DNA of 64,000 bases from Anaerolineae bacterium (lineage in GTDB: Bacteria; Chloroflexota; Anaerolineae; Promineifilales; Promineifilaceae). Location of the stretch: contig JADLAX010000078.1 in the NCBI GenBank assembly GCA_020848035.1, forward strand, positions 1 through 64,000. The letters run 5' to 3'. The notes below the pieces were generated by a model that made no database searches, was not told the origin of the DNA, and was given only the letters and a program-made list of their open reading frames with translations. This document shows, piece after piece, positions 53,135 to 61,800 of this stretch. Positions within the stretch are counted from its first letter, which is position 1; each line of letters starts with the position of its first letter. A program made the position numbers and the translations under genes.

Positions 53135-53474
53135 TGTTATCTCCTTCGAAAATAAGCCGCGGATTGCGCGGATTAACGCGGATTAAATCTGTGAAAATCC
53201 GTGTTCTTTTCATTCATGGTGTTGAGCCTGCGCTCATGAAGTCTCCTGTGCCAGGGTGGCTGGTGGTTGGTGGCTAGTAAGAGCAACCAGCCACGAACCA
53301 CTAATACAGTCCGGCGGAAATCCACATAACGTTATTATGACAAGTTGCCGGACTGTTTAAGTATTGCGCCTTCGTCAATAACCTTAGGCGAACTTTCGGG
53401 GCGCAATACTAGCCACCCCCATCTTTTCTTATTGGCGGGATTGTACTTGCATTTGGCAGATGATCCACCTGCTT
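53135..53474. other. Intergenic region between ilvE and mgsA
   Basis: 340 bp. Contents are a GCGGATTAACGCGGATTAA word pair (53160-53186), a GGCTGGTGGTTGGTGGCTAG hairpin (53264-53301), and two further stem candidates: CAGTCCGGC / GCCGGACTG (53309-53357) and TATTGCGCC / GGCGCAATA (53364-53410). The last could be the mgsA terminator, or part of an attenuator before ilvE. No gene is supported. Confidence 0.6.
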
Positions 53475-53957
53475 TTAGCGTGATGCATCCGGGCCGAAGA
53501 GGTGGCTGAGGCGCTGTTTGTACTCCTCGTAGTCGGTGAGCTGGCGAGGGTAGCTGGTGTGCATCAGGGGCGAGGTGATGAGGAAATCGGCCGTGGTGCG
53601 GTTGGTGGCCACGGGGATGTTCCACACGGTCGCCAGGCGCAGCAGCGCCTTCACGTCCGGGTCGTGGGGCTGGGCTTGCAGCGGGTCCCAGAAAAAGATG
53701 AGGGTATCAATTTCACCCTCAGCAATTTTGGCCCCGATTTGCTGGTCGCCGCCCAGCGGGCCGCTCATCAGCTTGGTGATTTCCAGGCCCAGCTCAGTTT
53801 CCAGCAGCCAGCCGGTGGTGCCAGAAGCGTACAGGGTATGCTGTTGCAGCACATCCAGATTGTACCTGGCCCAGACGAGCAAATCATCCTTCTTATGATC
53901 GTGGGCCACCAGGGCAATTTTTTTACGCGCGGCCATGAGCAGTTCTTGCTGTGCCAT
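53475..53957 (-). CDS. mgsA: Methylglyoxal synthase
   Basis: The protein has 160 residues from ATG 53957, preceded by AGGAGAAAAA; the open extension to 54020 is not conserved. [70 protein letters not shown] and [12 protein letters not shown] cover the whole MgsA domain, including catalytic Asp residues. It converts dihydroxyacetone phosphate to methylglyoxal and phosphate, a glycolytic bypass relieving phosphate limitation. Confidence 0.94.
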   Translation of the reverse strand: MAQQELLMAARKKIALVAHDHKKDDLLVWARYNLDVLQQHTLYASGTTGWLLETELGLEITKLMSGPLGGDQQIGAKIAEGEIDTLIFFWDPLQAQPHDPDVKALLRLATVWNIPVATNRTTADFLITSPLMHTSYPRQLTDYEEYKQRLSHLFGPDASR

Positions 53958-54074
53958 TTTTTCTCCTAATGTCGTGGTGGCTGGCAACCATCCGTCACCC
54001 GCTGCCACTGCGCCAATCATTTTGTGGCGTAGTTGTACCGAATGCCACGCCTTTTGCCAACGTGTGGGAGGGGA

Positions 54075-57000
54075 TTACGGCCGTTCCTCACTCGGGGCCA
54101 CCGGCAAATAAACCGAAAACTGCGTCCCTTCATCCAGCTTACTGCTCACTTCGATTTGCCCCTGGTGCAATTCCACAATCTCCTTGACGATAGCCAGCCC
54201 CAGCCCAGTGCCAGGAATGTTCGACTGGCCCGTGCGCTGGCCGCGATAAAAGCGGTCAAATAGATGGGGCAGCTCCTCTTCATCAATGCCAATGCCATCA
54301 TCGGAAACGCACAGACAGACCAGAGACTCACTGTGTAAAAACGTCTCCACCACAATTCGGCCGCCAGCCAGGTTGTAGTTGATGGCGTTGGCCACCAAAT
54401 TGTTGACCAACTGCGACAGCTGCGTCTGGTTACCCCACACCAGGGGCAAATCCGGCCCAAACTGACCCGTTATTTGTAAGCCAAACCCCTCGGCACGGGC
54501 CTGGTGCCCCAGCAAAATTTCTTCCACAACCTGGTTGAGCGCCACCGGCCCTAGCTCCAGGTTGGGTGCACCAATCTCCAGGCGAGATAAACCCAGGGTC
54601 GCATTGACCAGATCGGTCAGGCGGGCTGCCTGCTGCTGCAGCACCGTGATGTAATGTGCATGTTTGTCGGGATTGCCGTGCTGGAGCAAATCGATGTAAA
54701 TGCTGAGGTTGGCAATGGGTGTACGCAGTTCGTGCGAGACGTCGGCAATAAACTTGGTTTTGAGTTTGTCCAGCTCTTGCAGCCGTTCGTTGGCCGTCTC
54801 CAGGTCGTAGGTGCGGCTGGCGACACGCGCTTCCAGGGTTTGCATAACGTACAGCCGCTGCAAACCGTTGGCGACAATGTTGCACATCGCCTTGAGGGTG
54901 CGAATTTCATCGTCGGCAAACTCATAGACCTTGTCCAACCCCAGGTGGATGACGCCCAAGATACCCTCTTCGCTGGTGAGCGGCAGGGCAATGGTGGAGC
55001 GTACCTGGGTAAGAGAGTCTACGGGTTCGCCGGGCACGGTTTCGTGCTGGGGATCGGTGTTGATGTTGAGGCTAACATACGGCTGCCCGGTTTGGGCGAC
55101 ATGGCCCGTAATGCCCACACCCAGGGGGTACGCAATGCCGTTGTCGTAAAAGTCGGTGGGGTAGCTGGCCTGGGAGACAACGGCCGTTCCTGTCTCGTTC
55201 AAAAGAAAAGCCACCCCTACCCGTGCCGACAAAATATCCACCATCGCCTGAAGCACCGCCTGCAAAATCACCGGCACCGTCTCGGAAGAGCGCAGCGCCG
55301 CCGAGACGGTGCTGAGCGCTTCCAGCTCGGTCACGCGGCGCTGAATTTCGGTGAAGAGCTGAGCGTGCTGTAAGGCCAGCGTGGCCTGGCTGGCAAACGC
55401 CGTCAACCATTCTTCATGGCGACGCTGGTAAAAATTCGCTTCGTATTTATCGACCATCAAAAAGGCAATTGGGGTGTCACCCACCACCAGGGGCACCCCC
55501 AGCCAGGATTTCACCTTCCCCACAAGTGACTGCCATGCTGGATTTTTGGTGGTATTGGTAATGAGCAACGGCCGTTTCGTTTCATACATCGTGCGCATCG
55601 TGGACATCTGCTGAATCTGCAAACGATCAATCTCGTTCAGCGTTCGGACTTCATCAGGCAAGAGCTGGTCGGCGGCAAAATGACGGCGGCGCACAATAAC
55701 GGCCTCATCATTTTCGACAAGCGCAAAATTGGCCATGTCATAAGGAATCACCCGCCCTATTTCCTCCAAAATGCGGTCCAAAATTTGCTCAAAGTCCAGC
55801 GTACTGGTCAGGGTTTGGCTGGCTGCTTGCAGCGCTTCCAACAAAACTCGCTGCTCTTTTTCAGCCGCCAACAGGTAATTTTTGAAGATGGCCAGCGACA
55901 GCTGCCGGGCAATTTGAACCCCTAAAGTGATCTCCTCCTGGGTAAACGTGCGCGGCCGCTTAAAACCTACGATCAATACACCCACATACTGCTCATCGGC
56001 CACCATGGGCAGGGCCAGCAAGCTGCGCGATGGCAGCAGGCTCCCTTTACCTGCCAGGTAGGGTGATTCAAGCACATTTTCAACCACCAATACCTGTCGG
56101 CTGCGCTGCACCTCGGCAGAAATGGAAACTTCACCTTCTTCCCGGTGCACCGACAAATACGGTTCGGTGCTCTCGCCATAGGCAATAACTGGCCGGGAGC
56201 GCTGCTCTCCTTCATCCCACAGCGAAATGTAGCAGTGATCGGCGGCAAACAACCCCACCAACCGGCTGGCCAGCACCGAAAGCGTGGTCTCAAAATCCTC
56301 AGGGCTGATGGCGGCCTGGGTAATATCGTTGAGCAGCGCCTGGTTGTAGGCCGACTGCTCGATCGTTTTGTGGGTTTCGGTGATGTAAGCCTGGGTGCGC
56401 CGCTCGACGGTTAAATCTTCCAGGGAACAGGAGAGGCCGAGAAAAATGCGGTTATTGTCGTATACTGGGCGAATGGCCAGCAGCAGCCAGGTTTTGACGG
56501 CAGATTCAGCCAAACGGCCGTCACCCACCACAATTTCTTGCTGGTAACTCTGCTCAGGATATTGCTGAACGGCCGTAGCCAACTGCGCCAGCTCAGCCCC
56601 ATTGGCCACGTCCGGCATCAACCGTTTTAACAGGTCGCCAAACGTGAGCGTTTGTTTATCTTGCAGCAGTTGAATGGGCAGGTGGCGCAGCGAAAAAGCA
56701 TTGGCATCTACCAGCACCAGCTGCTCGTCAAACACCAGCAGGCCGATAGTTACCGTATCCACCACCTGCTTCATCGCCAGCTGCATCGGCGAAAAGAAGC
56801 GATAGGTGCTCACCACCCAGGCCGCGCCCGCCGCTGCAAAAACGGGGGTCAGCATGTTACGCAGCGCCGGAGGCAAATTGAACCAGGGCAGGTACAGCAG
56901 CAAGACCCCCATGAAAAAGAGCAGCAAAACCCAGGCGGCCCGCCGCAGTCGCTCCGGCAGCAGCGGGGTAAAAGCAAACCAGCCAATGGGCAGAATCAGC

Positions 57001-57491
57001 AGGGCGTTAAACAAGGAGATGCAAAGCGTGTAAAAAATGGGGCCGAGACGGCCGTTTAATACCCGATTCACCGACACGTACCCCCCGGCGTACTGCTCCG
57101 GATCAAAGCGGAAAAACCAGCCAATGCCCGTTAGCCAATCGAGGACACCGACCAGCAGTACCACGCCCAGCAGCAGCAGCAGCGGCCCAGACAGCCAGCG
57201 CGTCAGCCGGTGCTGCGGCACAAAGGCGTTAAACAACAACAGCCAGAGCAGCGGCCCAGACAACAACATAGTCAGCGCGTGCGCCCGTGAAGCGCTGTAA
57301 ATGCTGACCACATCGTTCGTTGTGCTCACCACCAAAATGTTGTAGCTGCTTACCGTCAGCGTGAACATATACAAGGCAAACAGCTGGTTGCTGCGCTGCT
57401 TTGGCTGGAGCATCAGAATATACATCATCAGCACAAGCTCAATACTAATGATGACAAACGCGGATAGATAAAATATGGAAGTAGAGGTCAT
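54075..57491 (-). CDS. 7TM-PAS-GAF sensor histidine kinase
   Basis: The protein has 1138 residues from ATG 57491; a TTG 17 codons upstream is possible but poorly placed. The N-terminal ~225 residues form about seven helices (histidine-kinase N-terminal 7TM region). A PAS-like domain (about 235-370, VDTVTIGLLVFDEQLVLVDAN) and three GAF domains (about 400-550, 575-735, 755-905) follow. HisKA has the H-box FIADVSHELRTPIANLSIY, and the ATPase has NNLVANAINYN, SDDGIGIDEEELPHLFDRF and PGTGLGLAIVKEI. No response regulator is adjacent, so it works with a distant partner. It is divergently arranged with lgt. Confidence 0.93.
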   Translation of the reverse strand: MTSTSIFYLSAFVIISIELVLMMYILMLQPKQRSNQLFALYMFTLTVSSYNILVVSTTNDVVSIYSASRAHALTMLLSGPLLWLLLFNAFVPQHRLTRWLSGPLLLLLGVVLLVGVLDWLTGIGWFFRFDPEQYAGGYVSVNRVLNGRLGPIFYTLCISLFNALLILPIGWFAFTPLLPERLRRAAWVLLLFFMGVLLLYLPWFNLPPALRNMLTPVFAAAGAAWVVSTYRFFSPMQLAMKQVVDTVTIGLLVFDEQLVLVDANAFSLRHLPIQLLQDKQTLTFGDLLKRLMPDVANGAELAQLATAVQQYPEQSYQQEIVVGDGRLAESAVKTWLLLAIRPVYDNNRIFLGLSCSLEDLTVERRTQAYITETHKTIEQSAYNQALLNDITQAAISPEDFETTLSVLASRLVGLFAADHCYISLWDEGEQRSRPVIAYGESTEPYLSVHREEGEVSISAEVQRSRQVLVVENVLESPYLAGKGSLLPSRSLLALPMVADEQYVGVLIVGFKRPRTFTQEEITLGVQIARQLSLAIFKNYLLAAEKEQRVLLEALQAASQTLTSTLDFEQILDRILEEIGRVIPYDMANFALVENDEAVIVRRRHFAADQLLPDEVRTLNEIDRLQIQQMSTMRTMYETKRPLLITNTTKNPAWQSLVGKVKSWLGVPLVVGDTPIAFLMVDKYEANFYQRRHEEWLTAFASQATLALQHAQLFTEIQRRVTELEALSTVSAALRSSETVPVILQAVLQAMVDILSARVGVAFLLNETGTAVVSQASYPTDFYDNGIAYPLGVGITGHVAQTGQPYVSLNINTDPQHETVPGEPVDSLTQVRSTIALPLTSEEGILGVIHLGLDKVYEFADDEIRTLKAMCNIVANGLQRLYVMQTLEARVASRTYDLETANERLQELDKLKTKFIADVSHELRTPIANLSIYIDLLQHGNPDKHAHYITVLQQQAARLTDLVNATLGLSRLEIGAPNLELGPVALNQVVEEILLGHQARAEGFGLQITGQFGPDLPLVWGNQTQLSQLVNNLVANAINYNLAGGRIVVETFLHSESLVCLCVSDDGIGIDEEELPHLFDRFYRGQRTGQSNIPGTGLGLAIVKEIVELHQGQIEVSSKLDEGTQFSVYLPVAPSEERP

Positions 57492-57671
57492 GTATTTTTG
57501 GGAAATCAGCCACCGTCTGAATTGGGCTGGCTGGAAAATCAACCCCTGGTTGCAACAAACGGCCGCTCACTCAATCTAAATGGATTATAACATCGTCATT
57601 CAACATTCTCTGCTCTCATTTTGTCAATCCAGTTTTCGCCTGTAGCCCATTGGTAACCTGAAATGCGGCGC

Positions 57672-57707
57672 TTGCCGGGTGAGGCGGCATTGCTTATGAT
57701 GGAAGCA
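57672..57707 (+). promoter_or_regulatory. Candidate leaderless promoter of lgt
   Basis: TTGCCG (57672-57677), exactly 17 bp, TATGAT (57695-57700), then the ATG six bases later at 57707. Its architecture is the same as at 7203, 17053 and 47183. A GGAAG also lies in the short gap but is too close to act as a normal ribosome site. Confidence 0.55.
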
Positions 57708-58465
57708 TGTATCCGATTTGGGGGCGCTTAGGCCCTTTTTTTGTCTACGGCTACACGGCCGTATTTGCCGTCGGCCTGCTGTTAACCTGGGGCCTTATGC
57801 ATTGGCAGGCTGGCAAAACAACGCTGCCTCGCTGGCCCGATGCCGCTTTGGCGGCGCTGCTCACCGGCTGGATGGGGGCGCGGCTGGGCTTCCTCTGGCT
57901 CAACTGGGGCTATTTTATGGAACGGCCGTCTGAACTCACCCATCTCTGGCAGGGCGGACAAACCGCTTACGGGGCACTTAGCGGCGGGCTGCTGGGGCTG
58001 GGATTGTGGTGCTGGTGGCAGAAACGGCCGTTCCTGCCCACCGCCGCCTTCTTTGCCCCCGGCCTGCTGCTGCTCATCACCACTGGCTGGGCGGCGTGCT
58101 GGGTAGAGGGCTGCGCCTACGGCCAGACAACGCTGCTTGGTCCGTTCTCGGCCAACCTGCCCGACCAATACGGCGTGTTTGCCGTGCGCACCCAGACCCA
58201 ACTGCTGGGCGTGGCGTTAAACCTGCTGGCGCTGGCCGTTGTGCTGCTGTGGCAAAAGCGGTGGGGGAACGGCCGTCTCTTCCCCCTCACCCTGCTGCTG
58301 GCCAACCTCATCCACCTCGGCCTCACCTTCCTGCGCGGCGATGCGGCCCCGCGGCTGGCAGGCTGGCGGCTGGACAGCTGGCTGGCCCTGCTGTTCGCCA
58401 TTGTTGGATTATTGCTGCTACAATACGGCCGTCAAAAAAGCAAGCAAGGGGCACGTGGCAAGTAG
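57707..58465 (+). CDS. lgt: Prolipoprotein diacylglyceryl transferase family protein
   Basis: The protein has 252 residues with about seven membrane helices. IWGRLGPFFVYGYTAVFAVG, the cytoplasmic TGWMGARLGFLWLNW (Arg in the substrate region), QGGQTAYGALSGGLLG and the signature-like TGWAACWVEGCAYGQ match Lgt/UmpA-type transferases, although the last is diverged from the GRxGNFxNxE consensus. It should add diacylglycerol to the lipobox cysteine of prolipoproteins at the inner membrane. The divergence leaves some chance of a paralogue with another lipid-transfer role. Confidence 0.85.
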   Translation: MYPIWGRLGPFFVYGYTAVFAVGLLLTWGLMHWQAGKTTLPRWPDAALAALLTGWMGARLGFLWLNWGYFMERPSELTHLWQGGQTAYGALSGGLLGLGLWCWWQKRPFLPTAAFFAPGLLLLITTGWAACWVEGCAYGQTTLLGPFSANLPDQYGVFAVRTQTQLLGVALNLLALAVVLLWQKRWGNGRLFPLTLLLANLIHLGLTFLRGDAAPRLAGWRLDSWLALLFAIVGLLLLQYGRQKSKQGARGK

Positions 58466-58488
58466 CATGTAACCTTCGCACCAGGCAC

Positions 58489-58580
58489 ACTTGCAACCTG
58501 CAACCTGCAACCTGCAACCTGCAACCTGCAACCTGCAACCTGCAACCTGCAACCTGCACATCTGCAACTTGCACACCTGC
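58489..58580. repeat. Tandem CAACCTG 7-bp repeat
   Basis: CAACCTG is repeated about nine times from 58493 to 58556, flanked by degenerate CAACTTGCACACCTG copies up to 58580. It ends 12 bp before the nitrilase-family start. Being 7 bp, copy-number changes would not keep frame, so it is presumably non-coding. Confidence 0.88.
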
Positions 58581-58591
58581 AACCAAAACCT

Positions 58592-59443
58592 ATGAAACTC
58601 AAAGTCGGACTCGCCCAAATAACCCCCAAACTCGGCGACCTGGAAGCCAATCTGGAACGCCACCTGCAAGCCATCGAAGAAGCGGCCGAAAGTGGCGTGG
58701 AGCTGCTGGTTTTCCCCGAGCTTTCGCTGACCGGCTACCGCTTGCGTGACCTCGCCTTTAGCGTCGCCATTCAGCCCACCTACAAAAACCCCATCTTTGC
58801 CCGCCTGCTGGATGCCAGCCGCGTCATGGACCTGGTGGTGGGCTTTGTCGAGGCCGACATGCGGCAGAAATTTTTCATTTCCGCCGCCTACCTGGCAGGT
58901 GGCGAGGTGGTGCATTTGCACCGCAAAGTGTACCTGCCCACCTACGGCATGTTCGACGAAGGCCGCTACTTCGCCTGGGGCGATCAGTTACGCGCCTTCA
59001 ACACCCGCTTTGGCCGGGTGGGCATCCTCATCTGCGAAGATTTCTGGCACGTCAGCGCCGCCTACACCCTCTGGCTCGATGGGGCGGACCTGCTCATCCT
59101 CACCTCGTCGTCCCCAGGGCGTGGCCTGGCCACCGAGCAAAAAATCGGCAGCGCCAAGTGGGTAGAGCACATCAACCAGGCGTATGCCAGCATGTTTACC
59201 AACTTTATCCTGCACACCAACCGCACCGGCTTTGAAGACGGCGTCACCTTTTATGGTGGCTCCACCATTTTTGGCCCGGAAGGCAACCTGCTGAACCAGG
59301 GACCGTATTACGAAGAAGCCATCGTTACCGCCCGGCTGGACCTGAACGAACTGCGCCGCGCCCGTATCCGCCTGCCCCTGCTGCGCGACGAGCGCGTGGG
59401 CCTCACCCGCCGCGAGTTGGGCCGCATTTTGAAAGACAAATAG
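58592..59443 (+). CDS. Carbon-nitrogen hydrolase (nitrilase family; NAD-synthetase glutaminase-like)
   Basis: The protein has 283 residues. The Glu-Lys-Cys triad is complete: Glu43 in FPELSLTGY, Lys112 in HRKVYLPTYGMFDE, and Cys148 in ILICEDFWH. The GYRLRDLAF and RKVYLPTYGMFDEGRYF sequences are closest to the glutaminase half of NAD+ synthetase and related amidases, but there is no synthetase domain here. It hydrolyses an amide or nitrile of unknown identity. No ribosome site is visible at the ATG, which follows the tandem repeat closely. Confidence 0.9.
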   Translation: MKLKVGLAQITPKLGDLEANLERHLQAIEEAAESGVELLVFPELSLTGYRLRDLAFSVAIQPTYKNPIFARLLDASRVMDLVVGFVEADMRQKFFISAAYLAGGEVVHLHRKVYLPTYGMFDEGRYFAWGDQLRAFNTRFGRVGILICEDFWHVSAAYTLWLDGADLLILTSSSPGRGLATEQKIGSAKWVEHINQAYASMFTNFILHTNRTGFEDGVTFYGGSTIFGPEGNLLNQGPYYEEAIVTARLDLNELRRARIRLPLLRDERVGLTRRELGRILKDK

Positions 59444-59446
59444 AGC

Positions 59447-59498
59447 GTAATTGAGTCATTGGGTAATTGGCGCTCAAATTACCCAATGACCCAATTAC
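59447..59498. repeat. Hairpin of TAATTGGGTCATTGGGTAATT words before era
   Basis: GTAATTGAGTCATTGGGTAATT faces AATTACCCAATGACCCAATTAC around an 8-base loop. It belongs to the same intergenic word-hairpin class as others here and lies between the amidase and era genes. Confidence 0.85.
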
Positions 59499-59517
59499 CT
59501 AATGACGGTTGAAAAAT

Positions 59518-60459
59518 ATGAATACTCAAGACCCCAACCCCACCGACGACGACATCAACGAAGGCCACCGCTCTGGCTTTGTGGCCGTCATTGGCCGGCC
59601 CAACGTGGGCAAAAGCACGCTCATCAACGGCCTGCTGCAAGAAAAGATCAACATCGTCTCACCCCGGCCGCAAACCACACGCAGCCGCCAGCTGGGCATC
59701 CTCACCACGGCCGATTACCAGATTATCTTCATGGACACGCCCGGCCTGATGCAGCCGCGCCACAAGCTGGACGAATTTATGGTGGAAACGGCCGTTGACT
59801 CCCTCAACGAAGCCGACGTGGTGCTTTTCCTGGTGGACGGCAGCGAACCGGTTGGCCCCGGCGACCAGGCGATCGCCGCGCAGCTGCACGGGCTGGACGA
59901 CAGCAGCACCGTCATCCTGGCCATCAACAAAAGCGATGTGACCGCCCCGGAAAACGTCATGCCACACACCGAGGCGTACCGCGCCCTGCTGCCCAGTGCC
60001 ACCTGGATATTCTTTTCGGCACGGACGGGCAACGGCCGTAACGAACTCCTCGACCTCATTGTGCAGGCCCTGCCCGAAGGGCCGCGCTACTACCCCGCCG
60101 ACCAGGTCACCGACATCTACCTGCGCGACATGGCTGCCGAATTTGTCCGCGAACAGGTCATGCTCCAGCTGCGCGACGAGATTCCCTACAGCGTCGCCGT
60201 CCAGGTGGAGCAGTTCAAAGAGCGCGACAACGGCACCACCTACATCGGGGCCAACATCATCGTCGAGCGCGACAACCACAAAGCGATTGTCATTGGCGCC
60301 AAAGGCAGCCAGCTGCGCCAGATCGGCGCGGCGGCCCGTAAAGAGCTGGAAGAACTGCTGGAAGGCAAGGTCTTCCTGGAGCTGTGGGTCAAAGTCGAGC
60401 CCAAATGGCGGCACAACGAGCAGGCCCTCAAACGGCTCGGCTACACCAAACCCGAGTAG
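59518..60459 (+). CDS. era: GTPase Era
   Basis: The protein has 313 residues from ATG 59518 (TTG 59509 is three codons upstream). G motifs are present: G1 GRPNVGKST, G2 region SPRPQTTRSRQLG, G3 DTPG, G4 NKSD, G5 FFSARTG. The C-terminal KH domain follows with VIGAKGSQLRQIGAAARKEL. Era binds the 3' end of 16S rRNA and assists 30S maturation. The N-terminal 20 residues (NTQDPNPTDDDINEGH) are an acidic extension beyond the usual start. Confidence 0.95.
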   Translation: MNTQDPNPTDDDINEGHRSGFVAVIGRPNVGKSTLINGLLQEKINIVSPRPQTTRSRQLGILTTADYQIIFMDTPGLMQPRHKLDEFMVETAVDSLNEADVVLFLVDGSEPVGPGDQAIAAQLHGLDDSSTVILAINKSDVTAPENVMPHTEAYRALLPSATWIFFSARTGNGRNELLDLIVQALPEGPRYYPADQVTDIYLRDMAAEFVREQVMLQLRDEIPYSVAVQVEQFKERDNGTTYIGANIIVERDNHKAIVIGAKGSQLRQIGAAARKELEELLEGKVFLELWVKVEPKWRHNEQALKRLGYTKPE

Positions 60460-60681
60460 GGGCGGCCCCCCGTGGCCGCCCAAACAGCGTGAACAGAACG
60501 TTATTCCCCGAAAAATTGATTGAATCAGGATTGATATTCAGAACATTCGTGCTAAAATCACCCGCATTGGCCGCACCGGGCGCTGTGTTTGTTGAGCCAA
60601 TTTTTCTGGGCGCACGAATTTAAGCGAGAGCAATTGCGTGACCACGGCAAACTCTCTCGCCCTTGCTTCAGGAGAATGGAT

Positions 60682-61737
60682 ATGACAAACGATGAAGATC
60701 AGGTTGTAAGCCGCCGCAATTTCATCAGAGCCGCCGCCCTGACGGCCGTGGCCGCCACCGCCACCGGGGCCGGTGCCGCGCTGTACAACGAGGCGCTCTC
60801 GGCTCCCGCCAGCATGACTGTTAACCCCGCCAACGCCGCAGTTCCTGCTGTGGGTACGGCCGTAATCCCCCCCAGCAGCACCGCCGCTGCCGACGCCTTT
60901 ACTCGCCTGGCCGCCGCCCAGGCGGAAAACGTGCGCCTGCAAGCCGCGCTCGACGCCGCCCAACGCCAGCTCACCAGCTTCCAGCAAAACAACCAGACCG
61001 CCGCCGACAGCAGCCAGGCGCTTTCCGTAGAGCTGGGCCAGGCCAACGAGCAGATCGGCATCCTGGCCGGGCTGATTGCCCTGTACGAACAGCTCGATGC
61101 CGTGGATGTGGCTGCGGCCGTCGAAAACGGCCTGACCAACTTTGGCGGCGAGGTGGAAACGATGCTGGCCGAGGTGCCTAGCCTGGCCGAAAGCATTCAG
61201 ATGGGCCGCCAGGCGCTGGAAAATTTTGAAGTCCAGGTGCCGATTTTGGACAACGGCCGTCTCTGGCTCATCGATCATCTCAGCAAAATTGAGGGGTATT
61301 TCCAGGCGGTGGAGCGCCTGCTCAGCGAGGCAGTGGAGCGGGTTGGCCCCTTCCTGCAAATGCTCAACGACTGGTTCGAGAGCCTGCGCAAATGGCTGCC
61401 TTTTGGCATAGGCCAGACGGCCGCTACCGTTATGGTCTCCATCACCGACCTGATCATGGAGACGCCCAACACAGTCAACGGGCTAGACACCAACATCACC
61501 CAACCGCTCAACGTCTGGCTCAACCGCGACCAGAACAACGAGACCGCCCTGCACCAGACCCTCATCAAGCCCCTGCGCGATGACCTGATGCCCAAAGCCG
61601 ACGGCGTCGTCAGCAAAACCCAGCACATGAACGAAACCTACAAAACGGCGCTCAAAGAACCGGTGGAAACGGCCGTTGCCAGCCAGCGCACCATTCGCAG
61701 TTTAATTACCAACTACCGTCAGCAGCACAGTGTTTGA
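60682..61737 (+). CDS. Tat-exported helical protein of unknown function
   Basis: The protein has 351 residues from ATG 60682, 7 nt after AGGAG. The N-terminal SRRNFIRAAALTAVAATA is a clear twin-arginine signal (RR-x-F-I) with cleavage likely after GAGAAL or ANAA. The mature part is mostly helical: an early coiled-coil stretch (AAAQAENVRLQAALDAAQRQ) and later amphipathic segments with no cysteines of note. No family is recognised. Tat export suggests a folded or cofactor-bearing product, though no cofactor motif is visible. It is separated by 222 bp from era and may have its own promoter. Confidence 0.75.
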   Translation: MTNDEDQVVSRRNFIRAAALTAVAATATGAGAALYNEALSAPASMTVNPANAAVPAVGTAVIPPSSTAAADAFTRLAAAQAENVRLQAALDAAQRQLTSFQQNNQTAADSSQALSVELGQANEQIGILAGLIALYEQLDAVDVAAAVENGLTNFGGEVETMLAEVPSLAESIQMGRQALENFEVQVPILDNGRLWLIDHLSKIEGYFQAVERLLSEAVERVGPFLQMLNDWFESLRKWLPFGIGQTAATVMVSITDLIMETPNTVNGLDTNITQPLNVWLNRDQNNETALHQTLIKPLRDDLMPKADGVVSKTQHMNETYKTALKEPVETAVASQRTIRSLITNYRQQHSV

Positions 61738-61739
61738 AA

Positions 61740-61785
61740 GAAGTAAAAAGTGGACTGTTCACTTTTCACTTTTCACTTTTTACTG
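61740..61785. repeat. Hairpin of AAGTAAAAAGTG...CACTTTTCAC words
   Basis: AAGAAGTAAAAAGTGGAC faces GTTCACTTTTCACTTTTCAC with CTTTTTACT. It is built from the same words as 7069-7137 and sits between convergent genes, where it could terminate both. Confidence 0.8.
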
Positions 61786-61800
61786 ATTACCGACCACCAC

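Noticed and set aside
58489-58580. Possible CRISPR or iteron origin in the CAACCTG repeats
   Set aside because: It is a 7-bp tandem repeat without spacers, AT-rich unwinding region or initiator gene; simple slippage is the better explanation.
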